A stretch of DNA of 64,000 bases. It comes from UBA4742 sp037138595. GTDB taxonomy: Bacteria; Actinomycetota; Acidimicrobiia; Acidimicrobiales; Acidimicrobilacustridaceae. Where the stretch lies: positions 62,001-126,000 of the forward strand of contig JBAXIB010000004.1 in NCBI GenBank assembly GCA_037138595.1, read 5' to 3'. Each line of letters opens with the position of its first letter. Positions within the stretch are counted from its first letter, which is position 1. This document shows, piece after piece, positions 1-7,441 of this stretch. The position numbers and the translations under genes are program-made. Below the pieces are notes generated by a model. That model was not told the origin of the DNA. It searched no databases and worked only from the letters and a program-made list of their open reading frames with translations.

Positions 1-807
1 CTGCTTAAACACGTCAGCTGCGCAGTCCCTGCCCCCTTGCGGATTCACTTGGTCACGTCCGGCAAACATCGTAGGTTCGCTTCGCAACGCCGTGCCCTTC
101 ACCCATGCCGGTGGACGGCCGGCAGCAGCTGCAGCATCACCGCCCGCTTCATTGGTCAGCACCATGGCGCACGCGCCGTCCGAAGATGGACACGTTTCGC
201 CAAGCCGAATCGGATCCCACAACATCATGGTTTCGTTGATGGATTCGAACGTCACGTCGTCTTGATGCAGGTGTGCATATGGATTCTTGAGCGCGTTGAG
301 TCGATCTTTGAGCGCAACGAGAACACCGATGTGGTCCGGGGCCCCTGATCGACTCATATACGAACGGATATGAGGAGCGAAGTAGCCGCCGGCCCCCGCA
401 TGCATCGGAGGTTGGAATGGCATCGACACCGAAAGTGCCCACATGGCTTCAGATTCGGACTGCTTTTCGAATGCAACGGTAAGGACCCGCTCATGTAATC
501 CCGACGCGATGAGATCGCTGGCGACGATCGCCGTCGAACCTCCGACTGATCCCGCGGTGTGAACACGAAACATCGGTTTTCCGACCGCGCCAAGCGCATC
601 GGCGAGGAACAGTTCCGGCATCATGACACCCTCAAAAAAATCGGGGGCTTTACCGATTACGACCGCGTCGATGTCCGACCAGGTCATGTCAGCGTCGTCA
701 AGCGCACGTTGCGCGGCCGTCCGGACGACTCCCGCGATGGAACCGTCGATAATGGCTTGATGATGGGTTTGACCCACCCCGACAATGGCAACTCGCTGCG
801 CACCCAT
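1..807 (-). CDS. Thiolase-fold (SCP-x/Ltp-like) protein, 3' end cut by the window
   Basis: The reading frame is open over 269 codons to the window edge, so the C-terminus is missing. The N-terminus reads MGAQRVAIVGVGQTH, typical of thiolase-like lipid-transfer/acetyl-CoA acetyltransferase proteins of actinobacterial lipid catabolism. At the usual nucleophile segment (C-A-S-G in true thiolases) I read HTAGSVGGSTA, without the cysteine, so Claisen-type thiolysis is unlikely; such cysteine-less members include the Ltp2-type retro-aldolases of sterol side-chain cleavage. The start overlaps the stop of the upstream thiolase-like gene (TGATG), implying translational coupling in an operon of two DUF35 and two thiolase-like genes. 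The family is clear; substrate and exact reaction are inference. Confidence 0.85.
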   Translation of the reverse strand, partial: MGAQRVAIVGVGQTHHQAIIDGSIAGVVRTAAQRALDDADMTWSDIDAVVIGKAPDFFEGVMMPELFLADALGAVGKPMFRVHTAGSVGGSTAIVASDLIASGLHERVLTVAFEKQSESEAMWALSVSMPFQPPMHAGAGGYFAPHIRSYMSRSGAPDHIGVLVALKDRLNALKNPYAHLHQDDVTFESINETMMLWDPIRLGETCPSSDGACAMVLTNEAGGDAAAAAGRPPAWVKGTALRSEPTMFAGRDQVNPQGGRDCAADVFKQ

Positions 808-1862
808 CAGTCCCCTTCCAAAACACATACAAGATTTTGTTGCAAACAAGGCCCTGACGTCGCATGCGCGACGGCACGATCTCCGTCACCTCGGGTGATT
901 CGAGCGGCTGCTTCACCAAGCCGGACTAACCCCGCCGTCATGATTGGATTCGCGCATAATGCTCCTCCCGAAGGATTGACCGTTACTGAATCATCAAGGC
1001 CGATCGCAGCACGCAACAACAATTCTTGATGTGCGAACGGCGCGTGCAGTTCGGCGAAATCGACCGCGCCAGCCGCGACCCGAGCATGCTGGGCGGCGAG
1101 TTTTGTTGATGTCGAACGAGTGAGATCTCGGACTCCGAGCGCGGCTGCTTCGATGCGGTGATCGATTCCACGAATCCACGCCGGACGATCACTCAATTCG
1201 CGGGCAACGTCGCCGGCAGCGAGAATCATCACGGCCGCTCCATCGGTCACTGGTGCACAATCATGTTTGCGTAATGGTGCGACGAACTCTGGCTCCTCCA
1301 GCAGGCCAGCGACGTCAAAAGTGCCACCGAGTTGCGCAAAGGGGTTTTGGGCCCCGTGACGACGTGCGTCAACCACGACCTCGGCGATCTGTTGTTCGGT
1401 AAACACTCCTGCATCCAACCCGAGTCTCGCTTGCATCGCCGCGATCGACACCGAGTCAAGCCAAAGCGGTCCAAGCGAGTAAGGGTCGAGTTGACGACTT
1501 AACACTCGGCGAATGTTCCCCGGCGATGACTTGCCATAGGCGTAGACCAAAGCAATATCGGTCTTGCCCATCTGCATCTTCACCCACGCTTCATACATCG
1601 CCCACGCGCCATCCATGTCCACGTGGGATTCAGAAATTGGCGGCCACGGACCAAACGCGTCAAGCGACATCACAAACGAAAATGGCTGGCCAGCGAGATA
1701 ATCGGAGCTAGCCGAACAAACGAAATCGACGCGCTCCTTGGCGATCCCGGCCGACGCAAGCGCCTCGGTCATCAATGGCATGAGGATCTCGACTTCATTG
1801 ATGTCTGAAATCTCACGCGCATGTTTGGTCTGTGCGAACGAGATGATCGCAACGTCACGCAT
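807..1862 (-). CDS. Thiolase-fold (SCP-x/Ltp-like) protein
   Basis: 351 aa, a full-length thiolase-like lipid-transfer protein beginning MRDVAIISFAQTKH. The segment where thiolases carry the nucleophile reads SHVDMDGAWAMYEAW, with no cysteine, and the C-terminal loop reads NPSGGALCANPIM where thiolases have a G-H-P histidine. Both catalytic features of a condensing/thiolytic enzyme therefore appear absent, which fits an aldolase-like or non-catalytic partner role. The start codon overlaps the stop of the DUF35 gene upstream (TGATG) and the stop overlaps the next thiolase-like gene in the same way. Operon context suggests a multi-subunit enzyme acting on a CoA thioester; the substrate is unknown. 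Confidence 0.88.
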   Translation of the reverse strand: MRDVAIISFAQTKHAREISDINEVEILMPLMTEALASAGIAKERVDFVCSASSDYLAGQPFSFVMSLDAFGPWPPISESHVDMDGAWAMYEAWVKMQMGKTDIALVYAYGKSSPGNIRRVLSRQLDPYSLGPLWLDSVSIAAMQARLGLDAGVFTEQQIAEVVVDARRHGAQNPFAQLGGTFDVAGLLEEPEFVAPLRKHDCAPVTDGAAVMILAAGDVARELSDRPAWIRGIDHRIEAAALGVRDLTRSTSTKLAAQHARVAAGAVDFAELHAPFAHQELLLRAAIGLDDSVTVNPSGGALCANPIMTAGLVRLGEAAARITRGDGDRAVAHATSGPCLQQNLVCVLEGD

Positions 1863-2383
1863 CAGACGTTCTCCTTGTAACTGTCGAATGGAGCATCGGG
1901 CTCACCATTGGGCCGGAAGTAACGAATGCTCTCGAGCGTCGCTCCGATTTCGTCATCAGGTACCCAGACCGCTTCAACTCGCATGCCAGGGTGCACTTCG
2001 TCATAGGGAACTTCTTGAATCAAATGCATGATGGGAATGTCTGATCCGTCAAGCACGATCAACGCACTCACATACGGGATCTCCATGAGCGTCCCCATAA
2101 ACGGAACGTTTACGACACAGAACGAGGTAATGGTCCCGTTGTCGGACAGCTCGACGTCTTCGCCGGTCGCGACCCCACACGTTGGGCACGAGCCACGAGG
2201 CGGAACGTAAACCTTTTCGCAAGCAGGGCACATCTGCCCGACTAAGCGCTTTTTGGCCACATTGTTTAAAAAACGCGAACTGGCGCGACCGGCAGAATAT
2301 TGGTAGTCGAGACGGGCCGGAGTGCGAATGGACTTAACCGGAGCTACCCCTTGCAGGCTCGGCGGCAATGTGATGTCACTCAT
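1862..2383 (-). CDS. OB-fold/zinc-ribbon DUF35 protein (acyl-CoA-associated)
   Basis: 173 aa. The N-terminal rubredoxin-like zinc ribbon is intact, with cysteine pairs at about residues 52/55 and 66/69 (MCPAC and CPTC), followed by an OB-fold with the usual GTITSFCVVNVPF strand. DUF35 proteins bind thiolase-like partners, for example ChsH2 with the Ltp2 aldolase in steroid degradation. The start at 2383 (MSDITLPP) is chosen because GGAGG lies about 7 nt upstream and because the ATG overlaps the stop of the preceding DUF35 gene by 4 nt (ATGA); an upstream extension to 2437 would overlap that gene by much more. Likely the zinc-containing subunit of a complex with the two thiolase-fold proteins. 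Confidence 0.88.
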   Translation of the reverse strand: MSDITLPPSLQGVAPVKSIRTPARLDYQYSAGRASSRFLNNVAKKRLVGQMCPACEKVYVPPRGSCPTCGVATGEDVELSDNGTITSFCVVNVPFMGTLMEIPYVSALIVLDGSDIPIMHLIQEVPYDEVHPGMRVEAVWVPDDEIGATLESIRYFRPNGEPDAPFDSYKENV

Positions 2384-2913
2384 GGTGAAACCTCCGACGA
2401 AGCGATGCGAGGCATACCCGCTTCGGGCTCGAAACACTCGATATCGAGAATGTGTCCCTCGCGATAACGACCGCCGTCAGCGGCAAGCGAGTCAGGTTCA
2501 ACCGTTGATGGTCGGGCGGGCCGCCACCGGGCCTGCACCCGCATCCCCGATGTCACCAAACCTTGATCGCCGCCGGTGTCAAGCGCGTGGACCATCGATG
2601 TATCGGCGCCGTCGAGTCGCACCATGACCCACGCGAATGGTCGATCGAATGGCTGGCCCTCAAGCGGTTCGTTCACCCAGCACCACGTGGTCACCACTCC
2701 GACGCTGGCAACCTCAACCATTTCGGTGAGACCTTCAGCCGAGTTTGGGTCGTACTCCTGCGGCGGAACCAAGACGCGACCGTCGGCACCTTTGATGCCA
2801 ACGATCAGACCCTCGCGAAGTCCAGTCATGAATGCACCGATCACCGGACCCGTCGTGCGACGAAACGGGTACTCAATGGTGACTGGGGCGCTGAGTATTT
2901 CGTCGCCAGCCAT
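2380..2913 (-). CDS. DUF35-like OB-fold protein without zinc-ribbon cysteines
   Basis: 177 aa. It keeps the DUF35 layout: a helical lead, the LVPPQEYDP segment that follows the ribbon, then an OB-fold with TTWCWVNEPLEGQPF. At the ribbon position it reads GIKGADGRVLVPPQE, so all four zinc cysteines are gone. The start at 2913 (MAGDEIL) has GGAGG about 8 nt upstream; the frame stays open further upstream but that part runs antisense and across the divergent promoter. First gene of the operon DUF35-DUF35-thiolase-thiolase. A paralogue of the next gene that has probably become a structural or CoA-binding partner. Membership is judged by shape, so moderately sure. Confidence 0.8.
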   Translation of the reverse strand: MAGDEILSAPVTIEYPFRRTTGPVIGAFMTGLREGLIVGIKGADGRVLVPPQEYDPNSAEGLTEMVEVASVGVVTTWCWVNEPLEGQPFDRPFAWVMVRLDGADTSMVHALDTGGDQGLVTSGMRVQARWRPARPSTVEPDSLAADGGRYREGHILDIECFEPEAGMPRIASSEVSP

Positions 2914-3136
2914 AATTGATCCTCCAACTTTCTTGCCTTGCCCAAGAATGCAACAGGGCATAATCACGAATCGGGCAGTCCGCAGCAACTTCGCAATTGT
3001 TCGGTCAAGGCGGTGCGCATGGCGGACCATACTGCAACGCGTTCTACTTCGCGTAGCCCAGATTCGGAATTGCCGCCGCGCCACCAATGCTGTTGGCACG
3101 GCAAGGAACTTGGGGTCTACCCTCGTCTGTCGCACC

Positions 3137-3153
3137 TCTGACGACCCGTCAGA
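3137..3153. promoter_or_regulatory. Inverted repeat, candidate TetR-type operator
   Basis: TCTGACG-ACC-CGTCAGA is a perfect inverted repeat with 7-bp arms and a 3-bp spacer. It lies in the 262-bp divergent region between the DUF35/thiolase operon and the acyl-CoA ligase, 22 bp before the ligase start. Size and symmetry fit a TetR-family site; the cognate regulator is not identified. Confidence 0.45.
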
Positions 3154-3175
3154 TGAAGAATTCGGGGGACCTGCA

Positions 3176-4738
3176 ATGAGTGAGCCGACAATCGAGCTGG
3201 GTTTCTGGCGCATGGCGAAAGCCGACCCCGACCGGATGGCTCTCATTACCCCTGATGGTCGAGAAAACACTGCTGGCGAGCTCCTTGCCGCGGCCAACCG
3301 GGTCAGTCACGGCTTGCGAGCCCTCGGTCTTGATCGTGGCGACACGGTCGCGGCCGTAATGCCAAATGGGATCGAGTTTTTGCAGTTGTACCTCGGAGCG
3401 ACGCAGATCGGCCTGTACATCACCCCCATCAACCACCACCTAGTTGGTCCGGAAATTGCATACATCGTCAATGACAGTGAGGCAAAGGTCCTGGTCGGTG
3501 ACGAGCGCTTCGCCCCCGAGTTGACCAAGGCGCTCAGCGAGCTATCAGTACCGGAAAATGCCCGCTTTGCCGTCGGCGCGATTGTTGGGTTCAAGCCCTG
3601 GTCCGACCTCCTTGCGGGGCAACCTGATGGTGCGCCGAGCGATCGAATTGCCGGGTCTCCCATGCATTACACCTCGGGCACCACCGGACGCCCGAAAGGC
3701 GTCAAACGAGCACTCATCGACATTGACCCCGATGTCTTGGGCGAGCTCTATAGCGGGTTTCAAGGGATGTTCGGCGTGCAACCCCTTGATGGAAATGTGC
3801 ACATCACTGGCTCGCCGCTCTATCACACCGCAGTTTTGATGTGGACTGCGAACGCGCTGCATATGGGCCACACCGTGGTTGTCATGGACAAGTGGACGCC
3901 CGAGGGAATGTTGCAACTGATCGAAGCCAACAAGGTCACGACCAGTCACATGGTGCCAACTCAGTTCCACCGAATTCTTGCTCTCCCGGAAGACGTTCGA
4001 CTTTCCTATGACATGTCGTCGCTGCGTTGCATGGTTCACGCCGCGGCCCCGTGCCCACCCGAGGTCAAACGTCGCATGATTGAGTGGTGGGGCGACGCAG
4101 TGATGGAGTACTACGCCGCGACCGAAGGCGGCGGGACCATCGTGACCGCAGCCGAATGGACGGCCAAGCCCGGAACGGTTGGCAAGGCGTGGCCAGGATC
4201 CGAGATCCGAATCCTTGATGAAAACAATCAAGATGTCGCAGTCGGTTCAGAAGGAACGGTGTACATGAGCTTGGCCCTCGCCGACTTCGAATACAAAGGT
4301 GACGCGACCAAAACCAGTGACAATCGCACGCAAGGGTTCTTTACGGTTGGCGACTGGGGCCTGCTTGACGAGGACGGCTACCTCTTTCTCAAAGATCGTA
4401 AGTCCGACATGATCATTTCCGGCGGGGTGAATATCTATCCGGCCGAAATTGAGGGCGCGCTGCTGACCTTCCCTCTGATTGCCGATGTCGCCGTGTTCGG
4501 TATTCCCAACGATGACTGGGGCGAAGAAATCAAGGCTGTCGTGCAGCCGGCAGACGGTGTCGAAGCCGGCGACGACTTGCGGGACAAGATTCTTGCGTTT
4601 TGCATCGAGAACCTGGCCGGCTACAAACGACCGAAATCGATCGATTTCACCCCCGAGTTGCCACGCGACCCGAGTGGAAAATTATTTAAGCGCAAACTGC
4701 GCGACCCCTACTGGCAAGGCCGCGACGCTCAGATTTAG
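3176..4738 (+). CDS. Acyl-CoA synthetase (FadD, AMP-binding)
   Basis: 520 aa, ANL superfamily. It activates a carboxylic acid to an acyl-adenylate and then an acyl-CoA. The P-loop HYTSGTTGRPKG is at residues 164-175, the hinge/A8 region reads GDWGLLDEDGYLFLKDRKSDMI in sense (GDWG then DR-K), and the C-terminal lysine motif DPSGKLFKR is near residue 505. The start MSEPTIEL at 3176 is preceded by GGGGGA; the frame is open much further upstream but that part overlaps the opposite operon. Transcribed divergently from the DUF35/thiolase operon, whose products would act later on a CoA ester, so a shared pathway is likely. Resembles the FadD4-like group; the substrate is not determined. Confidence 0.9.
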   Translation: MSEPTIELGFWRMAKADPDRMALITPDGRENTAGELLAAANRVSHGLRALGLDRGDTVAAVMPNGIEFLQLYLGATQIGLYITPINHHLVGPEIAYIVNDSEAKVLVGDERFAPELTKALSELSVPENARFAVGAIVGFKPWSDLLAGQPDGAPSDRIAGSPMHYTSGTTGRPKGVKRALIDIDPDVLGELYSGFQGMFGVQPLDGNVHITGSPLYHTAVLMWTANALHMGHTVVVMDKWTPEGMLQLIEANKVTTSHMVPTQFHRILALPEDVRLSYDMSSLRCMVHAAAPCPPEVKRRMIEWWGDAVMEYYAATEGGGTIVTAAEWTAKPGTVGKAWPGSEIRILDENNQDVAVGSEGTVYMSLALADFEYKGDATKTSDNRTQGFFTVGDWGLLDEDGYLFLKDRKSDMIISGGVNIYPAEIEGALLTFPLIADVAVFGIPNDDWGEEIKAVVQPADGVEAGDDLRDKILAFCIENLAGYKRPKSIDFTPELPRDPSGKLFKRKLRDPYWQGRDAQI

Positions 4739-4765
4739 CACCTACTTTTGTGAACTCAGCGTGGC

Positions 4766-5182
4766 TCAGTGCGCGTCGAGCGCAGCGCGGTGACGCTCGA
4801 TGTCGTCATAGAGCGTGTTGATGTCGCTCACTGGCGGCAGTTCGAGGCGCTCACCCGAGTTGAGTTCAATTTCAAGGTTCCAAAACCCAGGAATCACATC
4901 GACGGTGAGTATTCGATACCACGAAAAGTCTCGGCGGTAGGGCCAGTTTTTTTGCACGCGAAGTCCGCCCTCGCTCACAACAATCACGGCCGCGACCATC
5001 ATTCGTATAGCAAGCACTGCGGTCGTAAGTCCCACCAAACTCATGGCCCGCCACCAAATGCCAAGTTCAGCGGTGATGACGCCAGGAACAAAGAATACGG
5101 CGATCACTGACAGCAGCGTTACCCGCAACAGCCGAGCTATTGGCGACATACGCAGTCGATACTTCGTGGGCTTCACCTGCAC
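4766..5182 (-). CDS. Membrane protein with bacterial PH-like domain
   Basis: About 138 aa. Two close hydrophobic helices (LLRVTLLSVIAVFFVPGV and AMSLVGLTTAVLAI) are followed by a soluble segment with a PH-domain-like pattern: VVSEGGLRVQKNW, FSWYRI, LELNSGE. This is a common actinobacterial small membrane protein of unknown role. Start codon is uncertain. The frame is open to a GTG at 5284, but its first 34 codons read backwards through the end of the neighbouring dehydrogenase. GTG 5182 (VQVKPTKYRLR) has GAGGTG upstream and gives a family-like N-terminus, so I use it. It lies downstream of the acyl-CoA dehydrogenase and converges with the acyl-CoA ligase. Confidence 0.65.
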   Translation of the reverse strand: MQVKPTKYRLRMSPIARLLRVTLLSVIAVFFVPGVITAELGIWWRAMSLVGLTTAVLAIRMMVAAVIVVSEGGLRVQKNWPYRRDFSWYRILTVDVIPGFWNLEIELNSGERLELPPVSDINTLYDDIERHRAALDAH

Positions 5183-5240
5183 AGTCTCGCACCTCGCGCG
5201 TCCGGTTCCAACATGCAGTTCGGTCGGGCGCCAACCGTTG

Positions 5241-6470
5241 TCACGATCGGGTGAGATCGCGCCAGGCGATGTCTTTGTCAGCACGATTTTCGGCGGGAAG
5301 TCCTAACGCGCGTTCGCCAATCATGTTGCGGTGGACTTCGGTAGTTCCTCCGCCGATTCGCGCTGAAAACTGACCCATCACCTGCATCTGCCAAAAACCT
5401 CCCTGCACCGCGGAATCTCCCGCCAACATCCCTGACGCGCCTTCGAGATCGACGGCAAGCTCAACCCGTTGCGATAGTGCGCCAGCGAACGCGTTTTTGA
5501 GCACCGACGCGTCGGGCGGCGTACCGCGTTTGTGCATGATGGCGGTCTGCATCCGCCAGCCGAGAAACGCCAAAATGCGTTCACGGGTGTACACCTCAGC
5601 AAGTCGCTGACGAACTATCGGATCGTCGGTGCGCCCACATTCACGAGCGAGTTCGAGCACCGCATCGAAGGTGCTGGCAAGTCCGGCGCCGCCGATCATT
5701 CCCGATTCGCTTGCCAGAACCGTTCGCGCCACGCCCCAGCCTTCGTTGATCTCACCGACCACATTGGCTACCGGAATTCGCACATCGGATAAAAACACTT
5801 CGTTGAAGTGAGAAAGTCCAGTCGCTTGGACAAGCGGCCGTATCTCTAATCCTGTCGAGCGCATATCGACAATGAAAAACGTAATGCCTCGATGCTTCGG
5901 AGCATCGATATCGGTCCGAGCGATCAAGATGCCGAAATCAGCATGATGGGCACCAGATGTCCAAACTTTCTGGCCATTGACGACCCATTCCTGTCCATCA
6001 ACCTCGGCTCGGGTCGCGAGGGCAGCGAGATCGCTTCCTGCCCCTGGCTCACTAAAAAGTTGACACCACAATTCGTCGCCTCGCAGCAGAGGACCGAGAT
6101 AGCGCGCTCGTTGTTCATCATTGCCATGGCGCATGATCGCCGGGCCGACAAGTTGTTGAGATGCGCCAATAAAGCCGCTGGTCACGTCAAAGCGCCGAGC
6201 TTCTTGGTTGAAAATAATACTTTCACTGGGGGTTCCACCGCGGCCGCCAAATGCTTTCGGCCAGGCGATTCCCGCCCATCCATTGTCGTACAACGTTGAT
6301 TGCCATTCAACACATTTCGCCTGGTACTCGCGCTGAACAGTCAGATCACTCGCGACTCCGCCGCGAGACCAGTCCGCGTCAGTTCCGGTCTTGAGCTGCG
6401 CGTTCGCTTCGAGGAATGTCCGCACTTCGGCGCGAAAATCGGCGTCGGTCGGAGTGTCGTCGAAATGCAC
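5241..6470 (-). CDS. Acyl-CoA dehydrogenase (FadE-like)
   Basis: 409 aa flavoprotein that would introduce an alpha,beta double bond into an acyl-CoA. Family signatures seen: WCQLFSEPGAGSDLA in the N-terminal/middle domain, WTSGAHHADFGILIART, and the C-terminal IGGGTTEVHRNMIGERALGLP. Glycine replaces the MCAD-type glutamate (YEGT becomes GGGT); a glutamate in helix G (ASESGMIGG) could serve as base, as in isovaleryl-CoA dehydrogenases. Start: GTG 6470 with GGAG 6 nt upstream is preferred to TTG 6473. A near-perfect KstR-type box lies about 33 bp upstream, so repression by a KstR-like regulator is likely. Confidence 0.9.
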   Translation of the reverse strand: MHFDDTPTDADFRAEVRTFLEANAQLKTGTDADWSRGGVASDLTVQREYQAKCVEWQSTLYDNGWAGIAWPKAFGGRGGTPSESIIFNQEARRFDVTSGFIGASQQLVGPAIMRHGNDEQRARYLGPLLRGDELWCQLFSEPGAGSDLAALATRAEVDGQEWVVNGQKVWTSGAHHADFGILIARTDIDAPKHRGITFFIVDMRSTGLEIRPLVQATGLSHFNEVFLSDVRIPVANVVGEINEGWGVARTVLASESGMIGGAGLASTFDAVLELARECGRTDDPIVRQRLAEVYTRERILAFLGWRMQTAIMHKRGTPPDASVLKNAFAGALSQRVELAVDLEGASGMLAGDSAVQGGFWQMQVMGQFSARIGGGTTEVHRNMIGERALGLPAENRADKDIAWRDLTRS

Positions 6471-6502
6471 CAATGGCTCCTGACGTTAAGGCAGGTGCAT
6501 AG

Positions 6503-6516
6503 TAGAACAGGTTCTC
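6503..6516. promoter_or_regulatory. KstR-type operator candidate
   Basis: TAGAAC-AG-GTTCTC matches the KstR core TnnAACnnGTTnnA at every fixed position but the last, and its inner 12 bp (AGAACAGGTTCT) is a perfect palindrome around the AG centre. It lies between the divergent acyl-CoA dehydrogenase (start 6470) and the lipoprotein gene (start 6644). Confidence 0.6.
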
Positions 6517-6643
6517 GTTCCCCCGGGTATGGCAATCGGCTCGCTGGCTCGATCGTCGGCGTGACCGCCGGCGCAAGAACCGGGTACGGCCGCCGGGTAG
6601 CCCGGATGTCGGCCAAGGCGCCGAGCGGGCATACTTCGACGAT

Positions 6644-7363
6644 ATGGTCCGCCGTTCCGATCCTTCTCGAATCACCATGTCGTTGCTGACCGTTGCCATG
6701 GTGGCGGCCTCCGCGGTCGGATTCGTCGGTTGCGGCGGGGGTGATGCGTCGACTTCAACTACGACATCAATCAGCGATGCCGAAACGACGTCGCTCGATC
6801 CACTTGCCGGAAACGGTGCCGATCCAGCAACGACGCCGAACATTCGAGTTTTCAGCGACCCAAGCCAGACGATCAGCGTCGATGTGGGAGAGCAGTTCGC
6901 TATCGTCCTTGAAGCCGATCCTGCGTCCGGCAATAGCTGGCAGGCGATCGGCTATCCCGATCCGGCCATGATTGTCGTGATTGGCTCAGAATTTCGATCC
7001 CCGGATGTACTAGCTGTGCCGACGACATCTGTCGTCGTTGACTCGACCGACACGACTGGCGCGGTACCGCCATCGACCGAAGCAGCCAAGCCGGCGGCTA
7101 CTCAGGTCATGCGCTATGGCGCGCGCTCCCCTGGCACCACCGCGATCAAACTGCGTTACGGCCCGCCGGGTTCACTATCAACCGACGACAAATCAGTGAC
7201 CTTTAGTGTTGTCGTTTTTGATTCGCGCATTCCGACTACGACCGCACCGCCCATTGATCCGCTTTCCACAACCACACTGGCGGCAAAAACGACGCAAAAG
7301 ACACTGGCTCCGAAACCGAAAACGACGACGACAAGTGCAGCACGAACAACGACGACCAAATGA
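6644..7363 (+). CDS. Lipoprotein with chagasin-like (I42) cysteine-protease inhibitor domain
   Basis: 239 aa. A hydrophobic signal ends in a lipobox (VGFVGC, Cys30), followed by a Ser/Thr-rich linker. The central domain has the chagasin-like pattern: QTISVDVGEQFAIVLEADP, then ASGNSWQA at the loop that is NPTTGYSW in chagasin, and SPGTTAIKLRYGPP matching the C-terminal G-x-x-x-I-x-L-x-Y-x-R-P strand. A 40-residue Thr/Pro/Ser-rich insert sits in the middle, and the C-terminus ends in a T/K/A-rich tail (PKPKTTTTSAARTTTTK). Probably surface-exposed, anchored in the membrane. Inhibitor function is inferred from the loop pattern only. Divergent from the dehydrogenase. Confidence 0.72.
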   Translation: MVRRSDPSRITMSLLTVAMVAASAVGFVGCGGGDASTSTTTSISDAETTSLDPLAGNGADPATTPNIRVFSDPSQTISVDVGEQFAIVLEADPASGNSWQAIGYPDPAMIVVIGSEFRSPDVLAVPTTSVVVDSTDTTGAVPPSTEAAKPAATQVMRYGARSPGTTAIKLRYGPPGSLSTDDKSVTFSVVVFDSRIPTTTAPPIDPLSTTTLAAKTTQKTLAPKPKTTTTSAARTTTTK

Positions 7364-7441
7364 GTTCAACCGCAAGCAGCCCAGCAGTTCAGGCACGCAG
7401 TACCGGCACGTGAACCAACCAGGCCCAGCAATCCCGGTAGA

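Noticed and set aside
559..1029. 156-aa frame on the plus strand
   Set aside because: Antisense shadow of the two thiolase-like genes; no family features.
2576..3175. Open frame in front of the acyl-CoA ligase (200 extra codons)
   Set aside because: It runs antisense to the DUF35 gene and across its promoter; MSEPTIEL at 3176 has a good ribosome site.
5183..5284. N-terminal extension of the PH-like gene
   Set aside because: It reads backwards through the end of the acyl-CoA dehydrogenase and has no ribosome site.
6291..6316. TTGTCGTAC match near 6293 as another damage promoter
   Set aside because: It lies inside the acyl-CoA dehydrogenase coding region with no start codon at the right distance.
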